Shown in pieces: positions 1 through 9,298 of a DNA stretch of 64,000 nt. The number at the start of each line of letters is the position of its first letter. Position 1 is the stretch's first letter. The stretch comes from Bilabrum cf. latius. Lineage: Eukaryota > Bigyra: Bicosoecida > Bigyra > Bicosoecida. The notes under the pieces were generated by a model. It was not told where the DNA came from and made no database searches. It worked only from the letters and a program-made list of their open reading frames with translations. The stretch spans positions 62,001 to 126,000 of the forward strand of contig CBCXTV010000001.1 of NCBI GenBank assembly GCA_965178125.1, in the 5' to 3' direction. Position numbers and translations under genes: made by a program.

Positions 1-2277
1 GCGATCCAATCCCATCGAAACGCATGGCTGTGGGCTGAGAACCACACGCCGACGGAATGGCTCATGGTTGTCGAAGATGATATCGAACCTCGCGAAGCAT
101 GCGTGGATCGGCTACTCGTAGTTCTTCACGCCATCGCGAAAAACCCCAAGGTGACGCAGATGGCCATGTTAGCGGGGTCAGAAGCACCGAGAATGGTCAC
201 CCTCCAGCGCGACAACTCCACCTCCATCCACAATTGCGAGCGCCTCTTGGACGTGCGGACCTATCCGGCGCACTGGGTAGACAACACATTTGTGGTCCCC
301 TACCACGTCGGCATGGGCCTAAAGTGGTATCTCATCAGCCCGGAGGGGAGGAAGGCGCTCCTGAAGATGCGGATCCCGAACCGAAGCTTCGAACGCTGCG
401 TCTGGCGCCGCCTCTTCGACACGTTCCAAGGGCCGGTATGGAAGTGGGGAGATTGCCTCCGCATGACATCTGTGCTGGCAGCCAGCCCGGTCCTCGCATC
501 GACTCCCGAGAGCATGGACACGGAGTGGGGGGGCTCGGGACGACGAAGTGCGGATGCAGGGCACAGTATGAAACCGTACATAATGGTCGACCCGAGTGAG
601 GACTGGACTCTTGGCGAGCGATTAAACACATTGTCCGTCGTGATGTCCGTGTGCGCGGCCCTGAGTTGGGGGGTTGTCCTCGTCTGGGAAAAAACAGAGC
701 GCGTGCCCATCTCCTACGAAGACTTGTGCGGTGTTCACGAGCACGCCGGCGAAACCAACACGTTCGTCCACCTCCTCCAGGACAAACGCGGCGGGTCGTA
801 TTCGTACTTCCTGAGGTACGGAGACATCCGCATCCACGTGGTGCAGCCGATGATGTGCATCCCCACCCTCGACAGAATGCTCGACATGGTAGCCCTGAAG
901 AGGCCCAAGATGAACACCCTGCCTCCCTTGAAATGGCAGACCGCTCGATGGATCCAAGTCAAGCAGAAGTGGATCGATAAACTCCACACGGAGATGCCGG
1001 GGGCCGAGCTGCCCTCATGGCTGGAGTGGCCACCCTCAACCCACGCGCTTGTCCTCTGCGACGACAGGGACTTGGCGGCGCACTGCCTCGAGGGGAGATG
1101 CCAAAAGGAGCAGCAGGAGTGGATGAACGACGGGAAGGACAACAGCATCCAGCACTACATCCTTGAGGCAAAGCAAGCGCTGCAGAACGAGTTGGAAGAC
1201 ATCCTAAAGGGGGACAGCAGCTCACGCCTCGTCGTGATCCGCATGACAACCAAACTGCTGGGACAGGTCTGGGTGGACATGATGAAGCACCTCACGAAGC
1301 AGTTCGGGAAGCGCATCATAACGCCAACGTTCCTCCTCCCGAAAATGATCCCCAAAAGGAGGCACGACGAAAAGAACCCGAGTGATGATTGGATTACTTG
1401 GGGAGCATCCTTGGCGAAAACCGTGGGCCTCCTCACGCTCATACCTCCGATGCAAGTGCACTATCCCATCATGAGCTGGACCGTGGCCTGGAACCACTTC
1501 ATGTTTAAGGGCAGGACTGCCACGGACACCGTGATCCCAGACGTCATCCGAACTCTGTACGCTCCGCACAAGAGCAACAGGAAGCAGCTCCTCAAGAACG
1601 GCCCGCTGTGCCAGACGAGGCGCGCCGTGCTGGACTCGCCCGCACTGCGGGACATTGCGAACAACTACTCAAGGGCCAAGGACAAGACCTATAACCTCTT
1701 GAGTTATTCCAAATGGTTTGCCGAAGAAGCCATGTGGCACATGATCAAGTACGCGGAAAGCACGCAGTGCATCGTCGACCCGTTCGTGAGCCGCCAGTGC
1801 CAAAAGGTCTTCGAGCACATCCCCTCGGACGACATCGGCCATGCGGACGCCCGGCTCCGGTACAACCTTCAGGATGCCGACGACCGAGGTTACCGCTTCA
1901 ACGCGGGGCATCTCTACACCGCGGTGCAGGGCATCAAAACGGTGAACATCGCATACAACAAGTGGCTCACCGAGCAGGCACAGAGTCATTCCGAATGGAG
2001 CTGGGGCAAAACGTTCATCAAGCTTGTGATCAACCAGTGGCGGCAGCAGCAGGGCAGTGAGCCGTATGACGTGGACGAGGAGGACTACGTGAGCCTTCCG
2101 CGGACCTTCCACGGGAATTCGTTGAAGCTCGCGAGGAGCGTAAGCCTCCAGGACACGAGATCCTGCTCCAGATCGTCCTCATCCTATTCCAGGTCGCCCT
2201 CCACCAACAGGACTGAGGCACAGCCTTCGAAGAGAGCGCGCCTGACCCCGGCACCCGGCGTAAAGCACGAGCCCTGA
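1..2277 (+). CDS. Gene A, copy 1: GT25-like protein with RS-rich tail (5' end outside window)
   Basis: The reading frame is open from base 1, so the gene is truncated by the window edge and lacks about 95 N-terminal residues present in the full copy at 26,915-29,476. It retains the EDD acidic motif, the second conserved block and the C-terminal RS/KRAR tail. Compared with copies 2 and 3 it has Asp instead of Glu in the stretch LQR-x-NSTS and Glu instead of Asp in DPS-x-DW. See the complete copy for the domain description. Confidence 0.85.
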   Translation, partial: AIQSHRNAWLWAENHTPTEWLMVVEDDIEPREACVDRLLVVLHAIAKNPKVTQMAMLAGSEAPRMVTLQRDNSTSIHNCERLLDVRTYPAHWVDNTFVVPYHVGMGLKWYLISPEGRKALLKMRIPNRSFERCVWRRLFDTFQGPVWKWGDCLRMTSVLAASPVLASTPESMDTEWGGSGRRSADAGHSMKPYIMVDPSEDWTLGERLNTLSVVMSVCAALSWGVVLVWEKTERVPISYEDLCGVHEHAGETNTFVHLLQDKRGGSYSYFLRYGDIRIHVVQPMMCIPTLDRMLDMVALKRPKMNTLPPLKWQTARWIQVKQKWIDKLHTEMPGAELPSWLEWPPSTHALVLCDDRDLAAHCLEGRCQKEQQEWMNDGKDNSIQHYILEAKQALQNELEDILKGDSSSRLVVIRMTTKLLGQVWVDMMKHLTKQFGKRIITPTFLLPKMIPKRRHDEKNPSDDWITWGASLAKTVGLLTLIPPMQVHYPIMSWTVAWNHFMFKGRTATDTVIPDVIRTLYAPHKSNRKQLLKNGPLCQTRRAVLDSPALRDIANNYSRAKDKTYNLLSYSKWFAEEAMWHMIKYAESTQCIVDPFVSRQCQKVFEHIPSDDIGHADARLRYNLQDADDRGYRFNAGHLYTAVQGIKTVNIAYNKWLTEQAQSHSEWSWGKTFIKLVINQWRQQQGSEPYDVDEEDYVSLPRTFHGNSLKLARSVSLQDTRSCSRSSSSYSRSPSTNRTEAQPSKRARLTPAPGVKHEP

Positions 2278-3151
2278 CGACGAAATGCCGCAGAACAGCG
2301 CGTTGCGGGGAGACAAAGCTCCGCGGGCAACAGCAGAAGGCCGCCGAGCGCCGGAGTTGGAGGGTCACATAGTTCCATCGGTCCCATTCTCTCCGGAAGT
2401 CGCATAGCACGTAGAGATCCGCATGCTCTCGGTGCATGAACGCTGGCAGCACGCAGTGCCAAAGTCGCAAAGCGCTTCAGAGTCACAAGTCCAGAAGTTC
2501 TTCTGCCAATGTGTGTCCTCTTCCCGCTCATGTGTGCATCCTCGGAGGAAGTCTGGAGATGACAGGACCCAGCACGCACCACATCAGAAGTCCTTTTTTA
2601 AAGCGGCATCGTCAGACAAAAATCTGGAACGCCCTTCCGCAAAAAAGAGTGCTGCCCACAGAAAAAAGGGAAACACCTGAGGCCCCAGAAGCCAAAGGGA
2701 GGACCGCGAAGGACGCAGTTTCGAGGTCACACTTTCCGGGACCAGTTTTGAGCCCAAAAAGGGGTACACAAGAGGAAAACACGATGCGGGAGGCTTGAAA
2801 TTGTCACCGAAAACGGGCCCAAAATTGGGACCCCTTTTTCGCAAATTTCGCAGCATCCAGACGACCCAGAAAGGCTTTCCCAGGCGCCGCCTCGAAGCTC
2901 ACCTTCTCGCATGCAACCATGACGCAGCCCCACCTCCTCATGCAGACGCGTCTGAGAGACCCCGCAGTGGAACTTCTCCCATTCTGCGCAGGAAGCACTT
3001 CAGTCTACAAGGACCCGCGCACTTCTTACCGCACCACCTCCATGTGAAAGCACTTCTCGCGGAGTTTTTTTCGGGCCCAGGAATACAGCAACTGCCAGAA
3101 GCTTCGCACAGAAAAGCAGCCCACTCAGGAAGCAAACTCACTGCACACCCC
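2278..3151. other. A-B intergenic region
   Basis: About 870 bp without a convincing gene. The frame of gene B stays open upstream to 2,795, but that part translates to irregular Pro/His/Arg-rich sequence, so I treat it as leader. Nothing repeat-like was seen. Confidence 0.5.
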
Positions 3152-3622
3152 ATGGCGAGCGACGCAGAACCGGAGGACGCAATGCGGCTCGACTCCCCTA
3201 GAGATGCGGATGCAGCGGCGCCACCCGAAGCGACGGAGGCAGGATCACAGAAACCAGATCATGCGCAGCAGTTCTTCGAGGAGCCCTGCCCGAAAGACGG
3301 ACACATGGAAGCGCCAGAGAAGACCGCCAAGACGGACGAACCTGGCGACACACCCATGTTCGTCGACAAGTGGACGGCAGCGATCACACGCCTTACCGAG
3401 GAGCGCAAGGCTCTCAAGCTCGAGCAGCGGGCTAAAACGAAGGCCATCCGCAAAACCATCCGGCAGAAAAGGCGCACCATGAAGAACGCCAAAAAACTCA
3501 CAGACGACGAGCTCGCCCAAATCGTGCTAGACAGGAAGATCTTGCAGTTGGTGCAAAAAGAAGAGATCGCAGCACGCAGCTCCGCCAACTCCTCAACGAG
3601 CCAGGCGAAGTCGACCTTGTGA
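3152..3622 (+). CDS. Gene B, copy 1: small basic coiled-coil protein, unknown function
   Basis: A 156-residue protein. The first third is acidic and Ala/Pro-rich (MASDAEPEDAM at the start). From about residue 75 it changes to a charged, Lys/Arg/Glu-rich stretch that should form a coiled coil, including a dense basic patch (RKTIRQKRRTMKNAKK) that could be a nuclear localisation signal or nucleic-acid contact. The last 15 residues are Ser/Ala-rich. I chose the ATG at 3,152 because composition changes there, though the frame is open from 2,795. It lies between A and the candidate origin on the same strand. No family is recognised; a Rep accessory or packaging role would be guesswork. A decayed copy of its 3' end lies at 16,481-16,628. 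Confidence 0.6.
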   Translation: MASDAEPEDAMRLDSPRDADAAAPPEATEAGSQKPDHAQQFFEEPCPKDGHMEAPEKTAKTDEPGDTPMFVDKWTAAITRLTEERKALKLEQRAKTKAIRKTIRQKRRTMKNAKKLTDDELAQIVLDRKILQLVQKEEIAARSSANSSTSQAKSTL

Positions 3623-4043
3623 GAAGCGCTTCCCGTGTTCAGAGAACCGAGGATTACAGATAGACCCCGCGTCACAGAAGCCATCGCAAGAGGGCAGAGC
3701 GTCAAGTACAGCGCAGTCTTGACGGACACAGATAGCCCGAGCAGCACAAAGCAGCGGATGCGGCTGCCCAGCGGAGTCGCGCACTCGGACAGCATACACG
3801 GGACGTGCTGGCAGAAATCACTCAGTCCGCGAGCACCGTCGTCAAGAGCACGGGAGGGGCAGACTCGACATGCACAACTTTGAAAAACGGGAGGGCACGA
3901 AAGGAAGACAAATTTGGCATTAATCCTTGATTACCCCCGCCCCCCCGTAGAATCAGAGCGAGGAGATATGCTCGGAAGGTTCAGGGGGCAGTCGCAGAAA
4001 AGTGCACGCGAAAATAAGAGGAAAGGAGACCCCCCAAACCCAC

Positions 4044-4288
4044 GTAGTGCGACCCTCGGGGGTACCCTCTAAGGTACTAAGAATCCTTCCCCCGAAAATC
4101 GCACTACATCGGTCCCTGGCGTCGGGGAAAGCGGAAAAAAGGGGAGCACTACCGTGAAAAAATCCTGCATTTTACAGGAAAATCGGAGCACTACGTGTCA
4201 AAAACTGGGGGTTTTTGAGGTTTTTTTTCCAGAAAAACGGCATTTTTTTATGTAAAAACCGCGCGAAACGAGCACTACCGAGCACTAC
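4044..4288. promoter_or_regulatory. Candidate replication origin, copy 1: 64-nt hairpin plus four GAGCACTAC repeats
   Basis: A nested inverted repeat spans 4,044-4,107: outer arms GTAGTGCGA/TCGCACTAC, middle arms CGGGGG/CCCCCG, inner arms GTACC/GGTAC. Downstream are four direct repeats GAGCACTAC at 4,144, 4,186, 4,270 and 4,280, matching the outer right arm in its last seven bases. Between the first two is a small stem TCCTG/CAGGA (4,163-4,179). Hairpin plus short direct repeats just upstream of a rep gene is how CRESS-type origins are organised, so Rep binding and nicking here is inferred. The canonical TANTATTAC nonanucleotide is absent. Confidence 0.55.
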
Positions 4289-4780
4289 ATCGCCTCCTCC
4301 AGTCGTGTTTCGCATTTTTTTCGCTGGCCGAAAATGTCTCCGAAGGCGCTGCCTCGAGGGGGGGTTCCGATGGCTGATTTTGGGCGTTCTGTTGTCGATT
4401 TCGCGTGCATTTCAGGTTGTCGGCGAGGCCTTTTTGGCGTATGTCGCAGTTCGGATGCCCTCGAACGTCGTGTCTCATGTGGTATTCGCCGGTTTCTATG
4501 TTGGAGAAGGCGGTCGGTCGATCATCCTCTCTGGCAGGCTCCGAAGTGCGTTTGTGATCGTGCTAATTGCAACGCCATGCTTTCCTTCGTTGGCTTCGAG
4601 AATCCTTCCCTCGGAAGCGGTAGTACCTCGCCCAGGGCGGCACGAGCTGCAGACTCAGCTGCCTCGGTGCTCATGTGTGTCCCGTGTCAGCAGTTTCGGT
4701 GTTACGAACAGCAAGGATTCTGGGCATTGCGTGTCGGAGGCAAGTGTTCTATCTTGAGGCATTCCGCGATTCGTCGAAGG
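4289..4780. other. Region between candidate origin and rep
   Basis: About 490 bp. Two overlapping + strand frames are open (4,215-4,757, in rep frame with two hydrophobic stretches; 4,334-5,071, Cys-rich, running into rep). They overlap each other and resemble no family, so neither is called. The stretch is probably rep leader or promoter. Confidence 0.4.
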
Positions 4781-4798
4781 ATTATTTGCGCAAATAAT
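4781..4798. promoter_or_regulatory. Perfect 18-bp palindrome over the rep start codon, copy 1
   Basis: ATTATTTGCGCAAATAAT equals its own reverse complement, and its last two bases are the first two of the rep ATG (4,797-4,799). It is strikingly AT-rich in GC-rich surroundings. A dimeric-protein operator or a start-codon hairpin controlling rep is inferred. Confidence 0.55.
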
Positions 4799-7082
4799 GT
4801 CGGCTCCGTTCAAGGGCGAAACGATGAGTTTGTCTGTTGCCGAGTCGCTGAAGTCCCGAGTCGCATCCTGCTCCTGGGATCCCGCGTGGGTTTCCGCGAG
4901 CTGCGTGCCGTGCGATGGCCTCCCCACAAGCCAGGAGTCAGAAGCGTCCACGACGGCGACCTCTGCTTTGTTAGGGGTGTCCGAGGCGTCCCCAACGTGC
5001 TCGTGTGGCCTCGGTGTCTCCAATTCGGTGGCTGCAGCGCGCGCGGCCGCTGTCCCGAGTTTTGGCTTTGACGATGCGGAGAACGACTTCGACGCCAGTC
5101 TCGACATGATTGAGGCCTCATGCGAGGTCGCATGCGAGGCAGAATGCGAGGGCGATCCGGGAGCCTGCTTGTTGTCCCACGGCAAGTCGAGCGGTCAGTG
5201 GCAGATCGGCGTAGTGGGTGAACGAGTCCTTTATGAGGGCCTCAGCGTTGAGGGCGACATTCCTGGCCGCGTTGCTGCCTCCGAAGCGCTCGCCGCGGGT
5301 GTCATCAATTTGGAACCCCCGTCAGAGGAAGTACTTTTGCCGGTGCAGCTTCTGCGGAGTAGTCAAGGTTACCGTGGGGTTCTGCCCATCGAGGATTCTG
5401 CGCCCGATGCGAGGGGGCGACCGCAGATGCTCATGCTCCCCGATTTCGTGCCCCGCGTGAAGAGGCGGCGTCTTCGGCAGAAGTGCGACCCTGCTGAGGG
5501 CGATGCAGCACCGAGTCTTGCGGCTCATCTCGGACCTCCGCCCGCGGCTCGTGCCGCGGCCGGAGCGTCTGGGCCGCAGCGCTCGACTGGAAGGCCTTCG
5601 ACTCGTCCTATTGATAGTGTCATCTATCGTCTCCTGCGGGTTTTCCCTGACGATTTCAAGTTGGCGTTTCCGGCGTCGGTGTCACACCAGCGGAAGCGGT
5701 GCCTCATCAGGGAGGCGCTTCGCAATGTATCCGGTGACCGCATGTGCATCTTGAAAGACTGGGCTGCGGGGGCGGAGGACACTCCTTGCCAGCTTCGTTT
5801 CGAGGAGCTCTTCCCGGAGCTTGCGCGGCAGCGGGACGAAGTTGTGAGGAATCCGGGATCGCACTCAGTGCCCGTGGGCGAGATTGTGCCTGCGTCCGAC
5901 AAGAACACGAGGCGGGGAAGGGCCGTGATGCTTACCTTTCACGGTCGCTGGGGTGTCGAAAAGGAGCCTGTGCGCGACATCATGTCGGCATCCGTGGCAA
6001 GGGGCGTCCTGAGGCGATTGGTTCTCGCGTCTCCGTTCTATGTGGAGCTTTGGGCCACCTTCAAGGCATGGGCGCAGGACATCGCGCGGCGGATGATGTG
6101 GCCTCAGCTGTCCATGAAAATGGAGCTCTCCCTGCACCGCAAGCACGCCGCAAACTTGGTGCACTTCCACGTATGCATGACGGATTCCGAGAAGTCGCAT
6201 CGTTGTCGCGTGGCGGAGGATTTCATGTGGGCCGGCAGCAGGCCGAATGTCGTCTACGGCTCCGGGCGGTCAGCGAAGGCGCAGGAACGTGGCGCGTCGG
6301 AGTTACACTATTATTGTCAAGCTCCCAAAGTCGGTGCGCTGCTTTGCGCCACGAACTACCGAGCCGGACGCGATTTCGTCGTCAATGGTAAGTTCGTGCA
6401 CGCGTTGTTCGCACGCTTCAAAATGGATCCGGACGTCGCGAGAAGGGAACTCGTGGCGTATCGGTGTCGGGACGCCGAGAACTTAGTGCGCGCCATCGAC
6501 TTCCACATACAGAATACCGCGGAGAGGAGAGAGGTGTGCGCGCAGGCCGCGGTGCACGTAGTGACGAAGCTCCGCCCCTTTAAGGTGGTGCCCGAAGTCG
6601 AGAAGTGGCGCGAGAGCTATCGTCAGGAGTGGTTCGCGCACATGCGCTTCAAGTTCCTTGTCTTGGTGGGGGACTCCCGGTTCGGGAAGACAGTGTACGC
6701 GCGGAATCTCTTCGGGAGCGAAAGGACTCTTGTTGTGAACTGTCAGGGCAGTGTGGAACCTCCGCTCCGTGGCTTCGATCGAAGTCGGCATGTGGCCATT
6801 GTGTTCGACGAGGCAAATGCCCTGTGGGTCGTCAACAACAAACAGGTCTTTCAGGCTGGCCTTGACCCCTCCCTGCTCGGCCAGAGCAAGACGAACAGCC
6901 TCGCATACTCTGTGTGGCTCCACGGTATCGCCCTGATCATCTGCACGAATTCGTGGGGCTCTGACGTGACGGAGTCGGCGGACCGCGATTGGCTTGACAA
7001 CAACTGCACGAAAGTGGAGGTGAAAGATCGGCTCTACTTCGACGAGGACTTGTTGTCTCTCACGGATGTGCAGAAGAGCTGA
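4797..7082 (+). CDS. rep: Rep, copy 1: CRESS-like rolling-circle initiator (HUH endonuclease plus SF3 helicase)
   Basis: A 761-residue protein. Residues 1 to about 370 are a long Ala/Ser/Glu-rich extension of unknown role. The nickase part follows: motif I at about 378-385 (MLTFHGRW), motif II His-Phe-His at 456-458 for metal binding, and Tyr505/506 (YYCQAPK) or Tyr555 as possible catalytic tyrosine; this third motif is uncertain. The SF3 ATPase has Walker A GDSRFGKT (625-632, Lys631), Walker B VFDE (Asp671/Glu672) and motif C IICTN (Asn718). Known Rep proteins nick an origin hairpin and unwind DNA for rolling-circle replication. Viral Reps are about 300-400 residues, so this one is roughly double. 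An 18-bp palindrome sits on its start codon and candidate origin repeats lie 510-750 bp upstream. Copy 1 has Ser where copies 2 and 3 have Pro (RNV-S/P-GDRM). Confidence 0.88.
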   Translation: MSAPFKGETMSLSVAESLKSRVASCSWDPAWVSASCVPCDGLPTSQESEASTTATSALLGVSEASPTCSCGLGVSNSVAAARAAAVPSFGFDDAENDFDASLDMIEASCEVACEAECEGDPGACLLSHGKSSGQWQIGVVGERVLYEGLSVEGDIPGRVAASEALAAGVINLEPPSEEVLLPVQLLRSSQGYRGVLPIEDSAPDARGRPQMLMLPDFVPRVKRRRLRQKCDPAEGDAAPSLAAHLGPPPAARAAAGASGPQRSTGRPSTRPIDSVIYRLLRVFPDDFKLAFPASVSHQRKRCLIREALRNVSGDRMCILKDWAAGAEDTPCQLRFEELFPELARQRDEVVRNPGSHSVPVGEIVPASDKNTRRGRAVMLTFHGRWGVEKEPVRDIMSASVARGVLRRLVLASPFYVELWATFKAWAQDIARRMMWPQLSMKMELSLHRKHAANLVHFHVCMTDSEKSHRCRVAEDFMWAGSRPNVVYGSGRSAKAQERGASELHYYCQAPKVGALLCATNYRAGRDFVVNGKFVHALFARFKMDPDVARRELVAYRCRDAENLVRAIDFHIQNTAERREVCAQAAVHVVTKLRPFKVVPEVEKWRESYRQEWFAHMRFKFLVLVGDSRFGKTVYARNLFGSERTLVVNCQGSVEPPLRGFDRSRHVAIVFDEANALWVVNNKQVFQAGLDPSLLGQSKTNSLAYSVWLHGIALIICTNSWGSDVTESADRDWLDNNCTKVEVKDRLYFDEDLLSLTDVQKS

Positions 7083-7286
7083 CGCCGGCCGCTGAGGTTT
7101 TCAGTCCGGTTCACACGAGCGCCGGAGCCGCAGCGGCAGCCGCTTCGGTGCTCCTGAAGGTCTAATGTCCTCAATGCGTTTCGTGTGCAAAAAGGATGTG
7201 GTTTCTACATGGGGGCATTCCGCAAGTTTCATGTGGTCCGTCGCGTTCGTCCGGGGGAGTGCTTGCCTAGTATTGGGAGCTTGCCT

Positions 7287-7338
7287 GACACACACACACG
7301 TGGCACCCAGCCTGATGGGTTGCAAGTGTGTGTGTGTC
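7287..7338 (+). other. CA/TG hairpin between rep and D, copy 1
   Basis: Two 13-nt arms (GACACACACACAC and its exact complement) flank a 26-nt spacer that can itself pair (CACCC with GGGT-G). The transcript would form a strong stem-loop about 200 nt after rep. It could be an RNA processing or termination structure, or only a microsatellite pair. Confidence 0.5.
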
Positions 7339-7486
7339 TCCGCAGTGCCGCGGTTGGGACCCGGCGGGTCGTTTGCTTTTACGTCGCCGCGTCGCGCGCC
7401 GACGAGACATTTCTTGGTCTCAGAAGCCTCTGCTTCCGGTAGGCGCGCCGTGTACACTCGCGGGCCGAAGGTGGGTGCGTTGCTTG

Positions 7487-8179
7487 ATGGCCTACGTCGG
7501 TATCGCCGATGCACCGTATGTGCCCGTGGTTGCCGCGTCGACCTCCGAGCACGCCCCGGAGGGCGAGGTGGAGATGATGCTTGCGCCTCTTGCCGGAGAT
7601 GTCGGTTTCAAGCGGCCTCGCGTGTTTCCTCCCGGTTCGCGACTTCTTCCTAAGTCGCCGGCCCATCCGGCGGTGCTCATAACAGCGCTCGGCAGTGAGG
7701 CACCCCAGGACACACAGTGCGTCGTTTGGTCGGACTCTAAGGCTTTCGACCTCGCGGAGTTTGTATGCTCTTCCTGCGGCTGCAATCGTGTCATGGCGGA
7801 CCTGAATCATCGTATGCGTGATCGTCTCGTACGTCGCGTGCAGCGCACGCTTTATGCCGATGATTCTCCGTGCGGCAGGGGTGCGATTTCGTGTCGTGCT
7901 TGTCGCGAGAAGGCGCGCGACGCGGCGCCGAAGACGTCGATTATGAACGCGGCGAACAAGAAGAAGATCTCGGGAACTCTTCGCATGCAGTTGGATCTCA
8001 TTGTAGAGACCGGGGAGCGGAAGGGTCAGCGTTGTACTGCGGAGAAAATTCTGACATTGGGAACGATGAAGCAGCACAGGGTTTTCGAGAGGGACCTTTA
8101 CGATGAGGCATGGCGCGGGCTTGTTCGTCTGTCTGGACGCGAGGCTTGGAGCGATGACGACTCGTGGTCTCCGCGTTGA
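7487..8179 (+). CDS. Gene D, copy 1: zinc-binding protein with paired CxxC motifs
   Basis: A 230-residue protein from the ATG at 7,487; the frame is open further upstream to 7,328, but that part is Arg-rich and unconvincing. An N-terminal half of ordinary composition precedes a putative zinc site: Cys94, Cys97, Cys99, then Cys129, Cys136 and Cys139 after a basic helix-like stretch. The arrangement, CxxC then 30-40 residues then CxxC, recalls the Stc1-like/treble-clef fingers also seen in E and H of this unit. The C-terminal part is basic, ending in an acidic DDDSWSPR. Function unknown; nucleic-acid or protein binding is inferred. Confidence 0.68.
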   Translation: MAYVGIADAPYVPVVAASTSEHAPEGEVEMMLAPLAGDVGFKRPRVFPPGSRLLPKSPAHPAVLITALGSEAPQDTQCVVWSDSKAFDLAEFVCSSCGCNRVMADLNHRMRDRLVRRVQRTLYADDSPCGRGAISCRACREKARDAAPKTSIMNAANKKKISGTLRMQLDLIVETGERKGQRCTAEKILTLGTMKQHRVFERDLYDEAWRGLVRLSGREAWSDDDSWSPR

Positions 8180-8804
8180 GCTTGCGTGACGGTTTTCCCT
8201 CTTAACCTGGCCTCTTGCGTGGCGCTGCTTCCGCGTGTGGCCTGAGCGTGCGACCTGAGCGTTCGGCCTGCTGTCGCGTATGACCTGAGCGAACGGGCGC
8301 TCGACAGTATCCCGCGTTTGTTGCTTCTGGGGTTCAAGAAACTTGTACTTTTTGGGCTGTACGGTGGTCAGTGGTGCACGGTTCGTTCGCAGCCTCCGCG
8401 TTGTTGGAAAGCTATGGTGGAGCATGGTTCTTTTCGCAGCCTCCGCGTTGTGATCAAGCTACGGTGGAGCATGGTTCGTGAGCATGGTTCTTTTCGCAGC
8501 CTCCGCGTTGTTGACACGTGAAAGCTACGCGAACGTGACCACACAATAGGCCATACCCCAGGTGAAATCCGGACTCGGACATCCAGACGAAACGGCATCA
8601 TGCACACTGTTGAACACACAAATGACACTGAGCTCCACCGTAACGTAACTTTCCATCACCACCTGGTTTATTTTCTCCGCGATGGCAGCTTGGCGGTGAC
8701 GCTGTGTCTTCGGGCATGAAGGGGCAAATCTTTGATTTTTTGGGCCCTGTTTCGGTCACCGAAAAGTCGTGTGATTTCTGGCGCGCAGGAGGAGTGACGC
8801 AAGG
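8180..8804. other. D-E spacer, copy 1, with short direct repeats
   Basis: Non-coding. Three copies of CCTGAGCG lie at about 8,240-8,290. A 3-copy minisatellite with TTCGCAGCCTCCGCGTTGT at 8,386, 8,433 and 8,493 follows, separated by variants of AAGCTACGGTGGAGCATGG. The rest shows nothing recognisable. Confidence 0.6.
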
Positions 8805-9065
8805 TATTTCTGAACCGTTTTCCGGACGCTTTCCGGGCCTCCCATGTGACCGCTTTTTGCGTACCGAAACACGTTCCGCGCGTGAGGAGCAGATGCGGAT
8901 CTCCGCGGGGTCCTAGTTGTGTCCTTTTTCGGGGGACGAAATCGGGCGCACTTGTCGTGCCGATTCGTGGTCGTCTCTGAGACCGGCTGCGAGTCGGGAA
9001 AGGTGCCCGGGAGATGCTCGTGTCCTTGGCTTCGTATTTCTCCGCGTATTCTTCAAACGCGGGCG
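8805..9065 (+). repeat. E leader segment, copy 1 (also present at 22,443)
   Basis: About 260 bp upstream of gene E that recurs, diverged, downstream of the mosaic locus at 22,443-22,700; a short piece also starts the mosaic at 18,206. It probably carries the promoter or leader of E (inference). Confidence 0.6.
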
Positions 9066-9298
9066 CACGTCTCCTACCGATTCGTGGTCGGTTTCCGAGG
9101 CCGATCGCGAGTCGGGAAATGCGCCCGCGATGCGCTCTCGATCTCGGAAAGGGCGGGAGTCCGTTCTTGCATTCGGAATGGGCGGGGAGTTGCTTTTCCT
9201 GGGAGCATGTGCGAGATTCCTTCTCCGCGGGTCCTCTTTCGGCTTCGGCAGTCAGCAGCGCACTCTGCGGGAACGGCATTCTCCGAGTCTCTTTGCCG

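Noticed and set aside
4044-4288. Canonical CRESS nonanucleotide (TANTATTAC) in the origin candidate
   Set aside because: Not present; the origin proposal rests only on hairpin, direct repeats and position.
4334-5071. + strand frame of 245 codons overlapping the rep start
   Set aside because: Second half is an out-of-frame shadow of rep; the first half has scattered cysteines but no recognisable pattern.
7379-8425. Minus-strand frame of 348 codons opposite gene D
   Set aside because: Arg/Thr-rich without domain signs; the + strand frame has paired cysteines and is kept in all copies.
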